Source: Vanilla planifolia
Taxonomy: Eukaryota > Streptophyta > Magnoliopsida > Asparagales > Orchidaceae
Reading direction: 5' to 3'
NCBI GenBank assembly: GCA_023846275.1
Contig: JAIUJO010000146.1
Location: 357,001 to 421,000 of the forward strand
DNA: 64,000 bases
The notes beneath the pieces are model-generated. The model saw nothing but the letters and a program-made list of their open reading frames with translations. It was not told the origin of the DNA and did not search any database. Position numbers and translations under genes: made by a program. Shown here piece by piece: positions 14,500 through 25,733 of the stretch. How positions within the stretch are numbered: position 1 is the stretch's first letter; every line of letters begins with the position of its first letter.

Positions 14500-15330
14500 A
14501 ATTATTATATCATGTTAGGGTATTAATCATGATAAGTACTAGTTCCTAAAAATAATTAATCTTATTTTCAAGTGAAATTTAAATTCAATTGTCAACTTAA
14601 TAGGCCATAAGAGATTACCTAGTCATTGATTCAATTATTAAAACACAAGTTCATGTACACCCTCATTTGATCTAGGAATTGTTATGAAATAAGGTAACAA
14701 TAGCCCTCTTAACAAAATTGTAAAAATCGAATCATGCATATATACCAAAATATCTTGTTTGAACTCATACAAATTTCTAGTTTATATTCATAGCCTTGAG
14801 GTACATCCAACCATAATCCATATAGTGGAGTTCACTATTGAATGTGCCTCCTTCTCTTCAAAATATAAGTTATCCATCATCACCTCCCCAAGAACATGTT
14901 TTTAATTCTTTTCCTTACTTTTTCAAGGCATAGCTTTTATAACACCAAAGGAAACAACCAATAATTCCTTATATATTTAGCTCACCCAATATCCTAAACA
15001 TAATGTGCCTAAAGTCGATCTTAGTTAACGATATGGCTTACTTTATTCACTTCCTAATACCTTCGAACTCAAGGGACGATTGATATTTTGAGCTTTTCTT
15101 GGTGTCTTTTATCTTCCTTATTTCTACGCATCTAAGTGAATTCACACCTAAATGAAAAATCCAATTGTGGCATTTGTTCTTCAAAAGAGATTTCCCCTCA
15201 ACAGCATTTAAACTTTTTCCAACAATATTGTTTCCCAAACCCTATTTGGATGAGACAACATTCTCTATAGGGCCTTTTAGCTCAAATCTATGTACAAGAA
15301 AAATCTAGTCATCATTTATTCCAAAAATGA
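14500..15330. other. Probable retroelement leader or flank, no gene recognised
   Basis: Minus-strand frames at 15047-15238 (63 codons) and near 14780-14880 are open and of coding-like composition. They lie upstream of the gag relic at 14280-14480 on the same strand, so they could be its N-terminal part, but I recognise no motif. Confidence 0.3.
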
Positions 15331-15339
15331 AAACTGAAT

Positions 15340-17000
15340 TAATGTTAGATGAGTGGTAGAAATTGCAATGAGCACCAAGAGATTAATTTGCATAAAATAA
15401 AAATATAAAAAATGAGATGATAAGCACTAGAAACATAAATATGTAACACACACGAGGTACTAATCAAAGGAAATTTTAGCTTAGAGTGGACCAAGACCAA
15501 CACAAGGGTCACATTGTTTGCAAGGCTAGTTACCTCACTAACAATATAAGGATGGTGTACTTGGAAAGGTGTTTTATAAAACTACCTTTTGATAATGAAA
15601 GATCAAAGTAAGGTGACTTTTGTGTTGCTTGAAAGCAATGAAAAACTTTACATAGTCTTACAAAAATCTTGAGTAACAATTGCATGCCTAATTCTTTTAA
15701 ACAATTACGAAAATAAAATTTGGAAAAGTACTAAATGCAATGATATTTTGTAGGACTAGAAATTTAAGAAAAACATTAAGAAATAAAGTGAAAAGGAATG
15801 ACAAAATGAACAGAAATGATGAAAGAAATGGAAATTTAATAAAGTGAAAGAAACAATTATGTAGCTACTATTGGAAAGTAATGTCATATAATAATAAGTA
15901 AATTAGCATGGTGCTTCATCATTCGAACCTTTCTCCTCTACTAAAAAATTTAGTTCTCTAACAAGTCATCATGTTAGACTTTTGTTATAATCAAAATTAG
16001 AACTCAAAAAGACACAATGAAATATTGGAAATTTTGCTCTTACAAAGATTATCCATTTTAAAGGATTAGCTTCCGAATGTTTAAAAAATGCAAGACAATA
16101 GAACAAAATAAAAAAAGAAATTAAAAAATTCAAAATTGATGGTGAAAATCTTTTCTATATACATTTTTAAGCAATAATAATTTCATTTTAGGAAAAACTA
16201 CTTTCTAATAACCTATTTGCCAAAGTTATTGTTAATAAAATTTCAAAACAACTTTTTAAGGAGATATTATTTTAGACCAAAAGTTATGTGGTCAAAGCTA
16301 TTTCTAAGTAATTTTATAAAAAGCTACATTTTCTCTTTCAAGGTAACCAAGTTAGCTATGGTCCTTGTGGTTTTGATCTAGGTTGACATGTCATGGATTT
16401 GATTATTATGTTCTCTATCAATTGGTTGCACATTGGGTCAGATATTAGCAATGTCCAAGGTCATATCAAGATAGTCGTGTCATAAATTAATTTGGTGGGG
16501 CTTGTGTGATGTTGATGGTGCCACATGATTTTTCTGGGTCAATGTTTAACAAAGTGGATTGTTGGGTAAGATCAGTGTTAATTGTCTAGGCTTGGCAGAT
16601 GACCTTTACTATTGGTGGGTCGATCTAACAAGTTGCTACAACCAAATGGATCTACGTGCAGGGTTATGCAAACTTATGCATGGGATTAAGCCTAAATGAC
16701 CCATTCACTATTCTATTTTGTTAGAGAATAGTCCGAGTTAGCATCGAGTCTAATCAGGTAAAGTCAATGACGAGCGTTGGAGGCAACAAGGAATGATGGA
16801 AATGGACTCAATGGGCCATTTGCTTGTTCTTTTATTCATTCATGCTATGAATTGTGAGTATAGAATACAATTTTAAGCTCTGTTTCAACTTAGCACATGA
16901 GAAAAAGATAGCTTGATTGTCTAGAATTGTTGACACATGTCTAACTAGTCCTTGAGAAAAAAAAATTTGAACTAGTGTCCATTCAAGTTTTATTGAAGTA
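15340..17000 (-). repeat. LTR-like copy C, left side of the gypsy element
   Basis: Recurs, much diverged, at 20490-22100 on the other side of the gypsy pol relic and in part at 57180-58100. Matching landmarks occur in the same order: an AAAAATGAGATGATAAG stretch (about 15408 and 20551), an A-rich block with AAAGAAATT, a set of AAAGTT-rich segments around 16200-16340, and a G+T-rich part around 16400-16850. Position and order fit a 3' LTR of a minus-strand element. Exact ends and a target-site duplication could not be read. Confidence 0.6.
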
Positions 17001-17157
17001 GAAGAGTTTCGTTTCTAATGAGTTACCTACTCTAGTTTAGTCCCCATAAATGTCTAATGTGACATGGTTTAGTGTTTATGACTCTTCCATTATGATCAAA
17101 CAATCCTTACTTCCTTGTTAAACTTTCCAATGAAAAACATACCTTCGATAACTCTAA

Positions 17158-17171
17158 CTTTTTTTTTCTTT
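17158..17171 (-). other. Possible polypurine tract
   Basis: A 14-base pyrimidine run on the plus strand, purine-only on the minus strand. It lies just downstream of the integrase relic and upstream of LTR-like copy C, where a plus-strand priming site is expected. Such runs are common in this A+T-rich DNA, so the call rests mostly on position. Confidence 0.35.
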
Positions 17172-17225
17172 AGCATTCACATCCATTATTGCTTCAATCT
17201 TATTATTCTTCTTATGACGATAACT

Positions 17226-17368
17226 TAGTAATCGCTTAGCTCCACGATGTATGCATTTGGGCCAACCTTTGAGATTTGGAATGCAGATACTACTCTTGAA
17301 TGCAACTTCTACAAAGTTCATAGAGGAAACCATTCAGACTTGAACTTGATCATCACGAATTGTCCTTC
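17226..17368 (-). pseudogene. pol: Ty3/gypsy integrase C-terminal domain relic
   Basis: One minus-strand frame reads EGQFVMIKFKSEWFPL, then two stops, then KLHSRVVSAFQIS and VGPNAYIVELSDY. This matches the C-terminal module of plant gypsy integrases: an 'EGD-V-V-RFP' opening, 'KL-R--GPF-I', and 'NAY-V-LP-DY'. The preceding sequence (17370-17480) carries a KHIKEKNKS-like helix expected between core and C-terminus, in a shifted frame. No chromodomain is visible after it; A+T-rich DNA and LTR-like copy C follow. An open frame on the opposite strand (17247-17525) is its shadow. Confidence 0.85.
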
Positions 17369-17484
17369 AATGAATTATTTGAGCTTGTGGTGTGCATTAG
17401 CCAATCTATTGTACTACTCATTACTAAGATTTATTTTTTTCCTTAATATGCTTATGAGCCTACCTTATAGGAATACATTTATGA

Positions 17485-17826
17485 TTATGCTTGAATGGGT
17501 GATAGGATTAGGTCAAACAGCTTAAAAGGTTCATATTCTTTATTGGATTCAAAGGGGCTCATTGTTGTAGACATATTCATGGAACTATTATAAGATTTTT
17601 TTGCTTGTGGTAAACAATGATCGAAATTATTTATGTTTTCCCTTACCAAACACCATAATTGATTTCCTTGGCTATGATTTATGAACTCAATTTGATCAAA
17701 AGCTAAGGATGACAGGAAAATAATAACTTTAACCTTATTTGCAAAAGATGCGAAATGGTTTTCCAAAAATACTAGATAAAGCAAACATCCTTATCAGTGA
17801 TTGTGGTCTTGAGCAACTTATTAAAC
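17485..17826 (-). pseudogene. pol: Ty3/gypsy integrase catalytic core relic
   Basis: This holds the longest open frame of the window (99 codons, 17485-17784). It contains the gypsy integrase signature near the third acidic residue: FINHSQGNQLWCLVREN, then a stretch matching 'LPQAEFAYN-S-N-ST--SPFE' (here LPQAKKSYNSSMNMSTTMSP), then a tail resembling 'PLTPLDL-PLP'. In the neighbouring frame at 17770-17826 lies TTITDKDVCFI followed by YFWKTI, corresponding to the conserved 'ITSDRD-KF-SHFW' that carries the second catalytic Asp. The usual 'HPQTDGQTE' is degraded to a piece ending DQIEF. A frameshift divides the two parts. Confidence 0.92.
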
Positions 17827-17884
17827 ATAGACACATTGTGAAGTATAGTGTGGAGTTTGTAGCATAAATTCTTGGGTCATGGCT

Positions 17885-18180
17885 TCATTGAGTTTCATAA
17901 ATTTTTTTCTTAGTTGTAAGGATCCACTCAAAATTTCTATTCCTAAAATCACCAGTTATTAAGGTTTCATCGATAATAATACTCTTAATGAATTTCCTTT
18001 GCAAGGTAGGCCAACAAAACCATTAATATTATGGATTTCCTAAGATGTTTGTTAATCGTTTATAGCCTTAATTTTGTCATAGTAAGATGATACATCATAT
18101 TTTAAGGTTTGACGCCCAAAAAGTTAATATGATCGGAAACAAATGTGCATTTTTTATGTTGGGAAAGGGTATTCTCCTTA
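17885..18180 (-). pseudogene. pol: Ty3/gypsy RT connection and start of RNase H, relic
   Basis: Minus-strand frames give KCTFVSDHINFLG-like sequence, the 'K-C-F----V-FLG' block after the RT palm, then DKIKAIND (the 'KVKAI-DWP' block), then FIKSIIIDETLITGDFRNRN and FEWILTTKKKIYE. The last match 'FI-NFS-I-APLTD-LKKG-F-W---AE--F' at the RT/RNase H junction. Several frameshifts separate the blocks. The catalytic part of RNase H is not found before the integrase core begins about 60 bases further on, so an internal deletion is likely. Confidence 0.85.
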
Positions 18181-18234
18181 AGCATGGAACAAATCTTTCT
18201 AAGGTGGTCTAACTTATGTTTAATGGTATAATTA

Positions 18235-18766
18235 ATGTACAAGTGTCATTAAAGCAAACTATCAAAAACTTTCTTAATTATGGTATTTGGGTCAGTATTC
18301 TTATAAATGTAATTGGCGTGTTAAATATGGTGAAGGGAATCACTAACCACTTTTATAATCTATCCCTTATTTTAAAAGTTATTTTCACCTATCCCTTAAC
18401 TAGATTCTATCATGGTGCTCTCTCCATTTTAGATTGATTTTCGATAAAATTGTCGCTTCCTTAGTTTGGTTCAAAAGTTCTCCCAAGAAAGGGATATGGA
18501 ACTACACTTCACATCAATTTGCTAATTTCCTTATTATTGAAACAAATTCTCCATGAACCATTCTTTTTCAAGGCTTGAGGGGTAGGAATGACACATGGAT
18601 TATGACTTTCTCAAATGAATCCATTGTCTAATCAGCCTTGCGCTTGTCAGTTGAGTTCTTGATGTTCAAAAAGGTTTCATTCTATAATTTGAGAAATTTA
18701 GTAACTAGTACCTAGTATAAGGTTTACAGAATATTGGATGTCATGAAGAGATGGTAAACCTTGGGG
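18235..18766 (-). pseudogene. pol: Ty3/gypsy reverse transcriptase relic
   Basis: The relic begins with PQGLPSLHDIQYSVNLILG, matching the 'P-GLPP-RDIQH-IDL-PG' that opens gypsy RT. It continues in shifting frames with NYRMKPFEH, ESHNPCVIP, LKKNGSWRICFNNKEISKL ('KKDGSWRMC-D-RAIN'), a 'FSKIDL' equivalent ILSKINLKW, and then KITFKIRDRL and KWLVIPFTIFNTPITFIRIL ('WLVMPFGLTNAPSTF'). The catalytic YFDD box survives as CFND (18244-18255), with one Asp changed to Asn. A dead enzyme is certain from the stops alone; the box change may be later decay. Confidence 0.93.
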
Positions 18767-18844
18767 TTCATTTGTAAAACTTTTAGAAAAGCATGATAAA
18801 ATGGATTCTACAAAGAGAAATAGTACTATATAGGGTATTACAAT

Positions 18845-19323
18845 GGCATAAATGAATGTTCTATCAATAAATTCTTTATGTACTCTACCATGGGACATAA
18901 ATAGGATTTTCTTATTTGTGATTTTTGGTGATTTTTGATAGGTTTGACATGTTCTTTAGGCATTGATGAGTGTATGTTAAATTTTTAGTCATGATATGTA
19001 AATGTGTAAGTGTTGGTTTTGCTAGTAAAAATGGCATCATGGTCATATAAAATATATACCAAATTATTGGTCAAAATTAACTAGTATAATTCATTTTTGA
19101 ATGACACACATGCATAATTTGTTAATAAAAAATAGTGTATTGTTTTAGATGATGAATGATCCATAGTCTAAGGTATGCTATATACCATTTGTAGAAATGG
19201 CTTTGATGCTACTGCCACTTTCTTTGATATATTTATAAACCTTTTCTCTAAGCTTGACAAAGATTTGAGAAATGGTGGTATGTCTTCAATGTTTGCTTCT
19301 CTTTGGTTAGTTGGAGGTTCTTC
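18845..19323 (-). pseudogene. pol: Ty3/gypsy protease-to-RT linker relic
   Basis: A minus-strand frame runs for about 160 codons with only three internal stops, unusually open for this window. Around 19000-19047 it reads LYDHDAIFTSKTNTYTFTYH, which matches the end of plant gypsy aspartic proteases and the following strand ('GRPW-YDR-A-HDGR-NTY-F'). After it come KEHVKPIKNHQKS and a basic, charged linker leading to the RT. The active-site DSGA triad itself was not found; the upstream part (19060-19323, starting EEPPTNQREANIEDIPPF) is not clearly alignable by eye. Confidence 0.75.
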
Positions 19324-19679
19324 TCATGACTATAATGGCCTAGTAACATCAATGTTGTTCTCTTAATCCTCACTGGAGTATTCATTAGCTAAGTGAGATT
19401 AGGAAGCACATTCTTTGATCTCTTATTTTTTATTGGTGTTCAATTCCCCATAGTTGTCCTCCCTGAGAACAAGTTACTTGGGTGATTGGTTAATAGGTTG
19501 GTTTGGTTTCATTGTAAGTTTAAGGATAGGGAAGGATTTGAGTGGTATGTTTTGGTACACTACTTGTGGAGAGTCTGGTGTTGGTCGGCTTGAAGTTTAA
19601 CATGGTTGATGCCTCAACACTTTTGACTTGATAAATGTTTCTAAGTTTCATAATTAGATGAATTCCCATAGGCCTCTTT

Positions 19680-20270
19680 TAAAGTGTGAATGTTTTGCAT
19701 GAAAAGCTCCCTCTAAATATATCTCTAAGCACAACTCAGAATCTACAATGGGGGACCAAATGGTCTATGTTAGTGCCACAATACAATTGTACTCCTCAAA
19801 ATGAGTAATGCACTCATTAACATACTTTTGTCCTTTTGTTAGTCATGTCATTGGTCAAGTAAGCAATTCTTCTAAGGGAGGAACATATATTTGATGAGTG
19901 GTGATCCCCTTTGTTAATAGTAAGTTTCTATGATTTTTATAGATAGTTGACTTTATTCTCCCAGTTTCATTTGTGGAAACAATAACTTTGTTTTTTTAAT
20001 AAGTTTAAGCCATTAGAAGTAATGGTTCAAAGATGTGAATGTCACATTTTATAGACTTCATTAGATTATTTCCATCATTTTCTTAGTATTAACCTAAATT
20101 GATTATAAGAGTCACTTGATTAGAGTGGATGATAGTATTTGGTTTGAAAAGGAGGGCTTATTTTGAGCTTGTTCGATTTTGTTTATACAAAAACCATATT
20201 TCTCTAGCTTGTCTTCCAAAGTTTGTAGTCTAGTTAATCTATCTTAGAGGGTCACTAGTGCTTGGTTGAT
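19680..20270 (-). pseudogene. gag: Ty3/gypsy gag relic
   Basis: Near 20164-20250 a frame gives DRLTRLQTLEDKLEKYGF, a heptad-like coiled coil typical of the N-terminus of plant gypsy Gag. Near 19803-19830 another gives QKYVNECITHFEEYNCIVAL, matching the 'G--SV-EYT-EF--L' helix of the capsid domain, followed by a degraded 'YL-GL' segment. No zinc knuckle with all Cys and His residues could be found at 19380-19680. Many frameshifts. It lies directly before the protease linker on the same strand, as expected. Confidence 0.72.
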
Positions 20271-20426
20271 GTGTGGGTGCTCTATGTGACATGTTTTATA
20301 AGATATCATGTCTATAAATCGTGTCCTTAAGAAGAAAGAAAAGAAAACTCCCTCGTTTGAGCTTTGTCGCTTTCATTTTAAGATTAGGTGATAATAAAGG
20401 AAAATTAAAAAAGAATTTTTAGTTTA

Positions 20427-20450
20427 GCAATGCTTTGTTATTAGCATTGC
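20427..20450. other. Perfect 8-bp inverted repeat (hairpin)
   Basis: GCAATGCT and AGCATTGC flank an 8-base loop. It lies between the gag relic and the inner edge of LTR-like copy A, about where the element's primer binding site should be, but the sequence there does not match a tRNA end that I know. It may be chance. Confidence 0.4.
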
Positions 20451-20489
20451 AAACACTTGTATATCCATGCTCTAGAGCAAGATTTTATG

Positions 20490-22100
20490 CTTAACTAGTG
20501 GCACAAACTGTAATAAGCATTTAAAGATTAGCCTACACAAATTAAGAAAAACAAAAATGAGATGATAAGAATGAGAACCTAGAAAGGAACCATACATCAG
20601 AAAGCTATCCAAGGAAAGGGTATTTGGAAAGCTTATACCAATTTAATGACACAAAGAAAGGGTATTTGGAAAGTTGTATGACAAAACCATTTTTGTTGTG
20701 TGGAAAAACAATATAAATGTCACATGGGTGCAGATTAAAAGTGTTGAGAAACATTAATAAGCAATATAGAAAATATGGAATAATAAGGTAACTTGCACAG
20801 AAAGACTATTCAAACAAAATAAAATGTTGAATTAAGAATAGCAAGGATGGTGGCAATAAGTAGTTGTAGAATCTAAGAAAACATTAAGTATCAATATTAA
20901 AAGAAATAATGAAGTGCAAGAAAACGACATAATAAAAGTGTGTCAATGGTGTAAAAGAAACATCATTTGAAAGGAACCATTATGCAATGCCCACAAGGAG
21001 GCGAAATAGTGGCGTTATACGTAAACTTGTGCACTATCCCATCGTATATGCATAGCACAGTTCTGCTAATATTGAAGCCTAGATGATTCAGCACGTTGGA
21101 GTTTGCATTGTAGTTAACCCTAGGACTCGATAAGGCATAAAAAAATGTGGAATTTTGGACATGTATGGGTTATCTCTTCGAAAGGGTATGCCTCACATTT
21201 TATAAAGAGCTTATGCAAGGAAAAAAAAAAGAAATTAAAAAACATAAATTTTATGTAATTAGCTCTTACCAAAAATCAATTTGAAATTCTGCCCTTTTAG
21301 TTTCAAAATTTTTATTTTCTAAAAGGTAGTTTCCAAAGCTTTGGTCAAAGCTATTGGATGATAGCTTTCTAAAAAGTTATTGTTTTAGCCAAAAGTTTCC
21401 AAGATCCAAACTGTTGTGAAGGTATCTTCGTAAAAAGTTGTATTTTCATTTTTTATTAGCCATGTTCACTTAGGTCATCAAAATCAATTTTTGTTGCCAT
21501 TTTGTGGATTAAATCAGTTAATTGGCTCACCAACGAATGTGCTGTAGGTAAAATTCAAGTACATGTGTTGTGGATCTATTTATTAGATCATTGTAGTGTT
21601 GATGATGTCTTGGTCAAATTTGAGTTGATGTGGCATGGATGAAGTTTGTGGGTCAATGTGACATCGATCTTGTCATGGATCTTTTCTAGCTTAGTGCATA
21701 GCAAAGTGTGATGGTAAGTAAGCATAGCATTAGTAGATCTACTTTCGTTTGGGGGTCTTACAAATTTTGCTACTTTTAACTTGGTGCTCATTGTAAGCAC
21801 AAAGTTGTAGATCTTGGTGTGTTTTTAGGTCATATGTGCTTGTGATCTAGATTAGACTTTAAAGACTTGTTCATCGATCTATTCCAAAAAAGCGTGGTCC
21901 GTGTTTGTGATTAACTCTAATATGTTCTATGGTTGGTAACAAACAAAGGAATTGATAAAAATGTGCCATTTTTTGGATCCTTTTCACCCTTGTTGCATGA
22001 AAGCTGAGCCTGGAATATAATTTTTGGCATTATCTTAAACATATAAAGAAAAGATAACTGATTCCTCAAAAGTGCTAATAGATGTTTGATTGGTTTTTGG
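20490..22100 (-). repeat. LTR-like copy A, right side of the gypsy element
   Basis: Diverged counterpart of 15340-17000 across the gypsy internal region, in the same orientation, and so the likely 5' LTR (or its 3' part) of this minus-strand element. Shared landmarks include the AAAAATGAGATGATAAG stretch, the AAAGTTATT/TTGGTCAAAG segments at 21320-21390, and the G+T-rich part at 21540-21900. Unlike copy C, its similarity to the window's other copy at 57180 onwards does not stop near 22100 but goes on to 29168. It includes a 42-bp direct duplication at 20614-20673 marked by GAAAGGGTATTTGGAAAG twice. Confidence 0.6.
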
Positions 22101-23318
22101 GTATAAAAATGTTAACTGATGATCATACTAAGAATCATGCCAAGGCTATTTGCTTTGATTGTCCCCAAAAAAATGTTGCACTTAGAAAAATGTGTGTTAT
22201 ACTTAAAGATCTAACTTTACATGTTTTGAAAAGTTAGTAGATTGTTTATGACAATAGCTATTAGTACGAAATGATCCAACTACTAGGAATAGTAGTAATT
22301 ACATTCTTGGTAAGTGAAAATAAGAAAAGAATATTGGTAGTAATGAAAAAATACCAAAAATATTTTTGTTGGTTTAGTTTCTACCCCATTTATTTTTGGT
22401 TATTTGGAACATAATCTAAGTTTGTCTCTTACAATGTTAAAGCCAAACCTTTATGAGACTTTGTGGGTTAGGCTCAACCTTCACAAAAATGGCTATGTTT
22501 GTAACTAAAATCCAATGAAATTATAATTCTTAAAAACAAATCCCTTTGCGTAAAGCATAATACATAAGATTCTATAAAATATGGGTCATGTGTAGAACAT
22601 ATGAAATGTAAAAAAATACTTTATCACAAACTTTGTTGATGCATGAGGTTGATGAGGAAATTTTGTACAAAAATTTACTTCACTTCTTAAACAAAACTTC
22701 CAACAAGTAGTTGTAAGCTTTTGTTGTGCTCAAGGGTTTTAAAATAATTAAATGTCATAAAAATAATTTAATAATGGAATATTAGTATTTGATTGCATTA
22801 AGAAATGTTATGCAGCACAAATTCCAAAATTGATTATTCATTCTACTTATAAGAACTTTAGAATAGCTTTGCTTTATTAGAATTAATTTAAACCCTTCCA
22901 ATTGTGAATTTAACATTAAACTTTCAAAGATAGGCTTATAACTAACTTAAGAACATCTACTTGCTAAGCAAATTTATTTTTACCTAAACTATCATATTTT
23001 CTTTTGATTAATAATTTATAGTGAGCTAGATATACTTTATGAAAGAAATAGTGTCTATTTGCCTCATCTTGCTTATGTGCATTTACCCTGACTTTCAACA
23101 CATATATAACAATGTACTATCAATTGTTTTGTGGCATAGGTTTGTACAATTATTTGAAGAAATGTTTCTTTATTTTACACAAGGTTCATAGACATATGTT
23201 GGATGCACCCTGGATTTATGCTTGCTTAAGAAATACTCAAAGTACCTTATATCTTCATGCGTGTGTATGTAATAAAGTTTCTTCAACACATGCATGCTGC
23301 CATTGCAGTAGTTGGATT

Positions 23319-23585
23319 TTAAAATATTTTAAAAAATTTTATGAGCGATGTGTGGAAACATTCAAACGATGTGTTTTGACATATTTTTAAAAACATCATG
23401 CATGCAAATTGAATGATATGTGATAAAATTTGGAAAATATCCACACAAAGTTTTTCCAAAATTGTTCTTGATTTTTTGACATTGAGAAGGATCTTTCTTT
23501 CTTTCAATCCTCCACAATTATTTCTAACTTCAATTTGCATTTCATTTGCAAATTGAAAGTTTGTCTTAGTATCATGAATGATCAT
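23319..23585 (-). pseudogene. Unidentified open frame, copy A
   Basis: An 88-codon frame whose C-terminal half matches the 76-codon minus-strand frame at 59374-59604. Shared features are a Lys-rich NVKK segment, then LSHIIQFACMMFLKICQN against LSHMIQFECNMFSKICQN, then SFECFHTSL against LFECIHISL. Both frames stay open across the shared part. The first 25 or so codons lie in DNA absent from copy B. No family recognised; probably part of the same relic as 25310-25733, split by the 1.8-kb segment. Confidence 0.35.
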
Positions 23586-25305
23586 GATCTATTGTTGAGT
23601 AGTCGCTTTGAGCATGCTTATTGCATCAATTATGATTTTGAATTTGCCTAATTTGAGGTTCATTTGGACTTCATTTTAAGCCTATTGAATTAATCTCTAC
23701 TTCACTAAAGTGTTACCTATATATCACATATCTTTAGTGTAATGTAACTGACTAGACAAACTTGTTAGTGTCTTACTTTATTAATATTGTAATCAACTAA
23801 ACTTAAACTTAAGTCATGGTGCTTAGGAGGCCAATAACATAGGTATTTTGTGATCCATGAGAAAAATAATAAAATATTAAAAGACTAAAATAGTTATTAT
23901 AAAATAGTTTAGAATTTTCATAAATAAGTAAAAAAATTTAATGTAAATAAACATAATAAGAAAAGAAAACATATGTAATGTTATGTCGATAATGAAAACT
24001 CTAAGATCCTTATACCAGTATCTATAACATGTCAAATACTAATTTGTTATATAGAAGCAGAGAACATATACAAATTTTCTTATTATCAAATAGTTTTCGA
24101 ATTATTAGATGTATCATAAACATGTTATTACAAGAAAAGAAATAAACTTTTGAAAAAATATTTAATTTTAGCGAGTAGTTAATAATGATATATGTGTTAT
24201 ACGCACAAAAAAATTTAAAATCATAGGAAATAGAGATATCATTAATATAAAATATTAGTTACAACAAATAGTTGGAAAACTTTTCTAAATAATACATGCT
24301 AATAAAAATTATCATTGTAAAAAAAAATTAAACATTTCATAACATAGAAAAAATCATTAATAAAATGGTATAGTTAACATCATAAAACTATGTGTAAACA
24401 TATTTAAAAAAATATTTTAATTATGAAAGTGAATACTAATTTATATCATAAAAAGATAATTGTTAATCAATTTAAACATTTGGAATATTTGAAAGCAAGT
24501 ACATAAAAAGTGAATAAATATTGTGATCAAGTAATATTGCTTCGCAACATGAAATCACGTGAATAAGGCTCATTGTTGAGATGGAAGAGGCCTTTTAAAT
24601 TTGTTGGCTAGTTTTTCCTTTTCTCCATGAAATGTCACATTTAGTTTTATGTATTTATGTGAATTGATGAAATTAAATTGTTGTTTGCTCATTGGATTCA
24701 TATTATTACATAAATATTGCTTTTATGTTATTAGAATGTTGAGATTAATAGTTGGCTATGTCATTTCTTAGTCATGAAGGTAATTTTGTGCATGTTCACA
24801 CTCTTGAAGAACGGAGTAGGTTTGTCTTCTATTACATTTGCTTTTATTCAAACTTTGGTTTTTTCTATATATTTTCATATAAGAGTTCTCTTTGATCATA
24901 AGCAATAAGTTATCAAGCTCCATTTCTTATTCACCACAATTTATGTATTGATCTTAAATTGGGTTATCTTATATTATACCTTTCCTTAGCTTAGAACATT
25001 TTTAGTGCAAGATAGGAGGCACTATAAGGTTAGCTAATGGTCATATAGGGATTTTTCTTGGTTATTTAAAAATGTAAGTTTATAATATACTTTAACAAGT
25101 CAGGTATATCGCTAAAAGGTTTACAAATATTTTTAATGTTTGCATGAATTATTTATGTTGTAGTGACTTTGTCATTTTTCTTTTAGTATTAAGATTGTTT
25201 TTACCAAACATTTAATAGATTAGAGAAGTGAAAATTGAAATTTTTAATTTTGGATATTTAATATCATCATTGTCATTATGGAGATCTAGTTTGCATATAG
25301 AGCAA
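23500..25305. other. Segment present in long repeat A but absent from B
   Basis: Homology to repeat B breaks near 23500 (B about 59570) and resumes near 25305 (B about 59590), so about 1.8 kb is either an insertion in A or a deletion in B. I found no convincing terminal inverted repeats or target duplication. The right part, read on the minus strand, continues the open coding-like frame of the relic at 25310-25733 (reading FCSICKLDLHNDNDDIKYP), which would favour deletion in B. No known element was recognised. Confidence 0.6.
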
Positions 25306-25309
25306 AATA

Positions 25310-25733
25310 ACTGGAACGCATATTATACCCTTCCTTACCTTACCTTTTTTCTTCTGTCTTTATTCTTCTTATTAATGGAATTAGAGCTAAATTAGAGTCC
25401 AACTATAAGATTCATATCATATGTAACCTTCACTATCAATATTTTTCTTATCAAAGTATAATTATGTTATTCAAATGAACAAGATTATCCACAACCACTG
25501 CTTATTGCATTGTCACATTTTGTTGCATTTTCCTCATTTTTTTAAATTTATTCCATCCCTTATTATTGCCCTTAATCAATGTTTTTTTACTACATATATG
25601 ATGTCAACACATTACTATAAGCTTTCTTCAAAAAATTCTTAAGAAGCAGTACTTCAGCAGCCAGACCCTTGGCCTCACTATCTTGTTTATGTGGCACAAC
25701 CTTATTATGCATCATGTTGACCAAGTAGATCAC
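25310..25733 (-). pseudogene. Unidentified coding relic, copy A
   Basis: Not recognised. On the minus strand a frame reads YLVNMMHNKVVPHKQDSEAK, then GLAAEVLLLKN and KKAYSNVLTSYM to a stop (25733-25590). A second frame from about 25541 gives KNEENATKCDNAISSG and SNSINKKNKDRRKKV. The same peptides, with conservative changes, occur at 59597-60009, where the second frame is almost uninterrupted. The composition (K, E, N, D, S) looks protein-like. It could be a retroelement accessory protein, a Gag segment, or a captured host exon. Homologous non-coding DNA also gives matching translations, so coding origin is not proven. Confidence 0.4.

Larger units (their letters stand above)
17226..20270 (-). 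mobile_element. Decayed Ty3/gypsy retrotransposon internal region
   Basis: Read on the minus strand, the domains appear in Ty3/gypsy order: gag (20270-19680), protease-to-RT linker (19323-18845), reverse transcriptase (18766-18235), start of RNase H (18180-17885), integrase core (17826-17485) and integrase C-terminus (17368-17226). All are broken by stops and frameshifts. The rest of RNase H and the integrase zinc-binding N-terminus are missing, because RNase H sequence passes almost directly into the integrase core. LTR-like copies lie on both sides (15340-17000 and 20490-22100). The order RT-RNase H-integrase separates it from Ty1/copia. Confidence 0.88.

Noticed and set aside
17247..17525. 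92-codon plus-strand open frame
   Set aside because: It lies opposite the gypsy integrase relic, whose minus-strand motifs are unmistakable; it is an antisense shadow.
20427..20450. Inverted repeat as a microRNA or terminator
   Set aside because: An 8-bp stem is far too short for a plant microRNA precursor, and a bacterial-type terminator has no meaning in this DNA.
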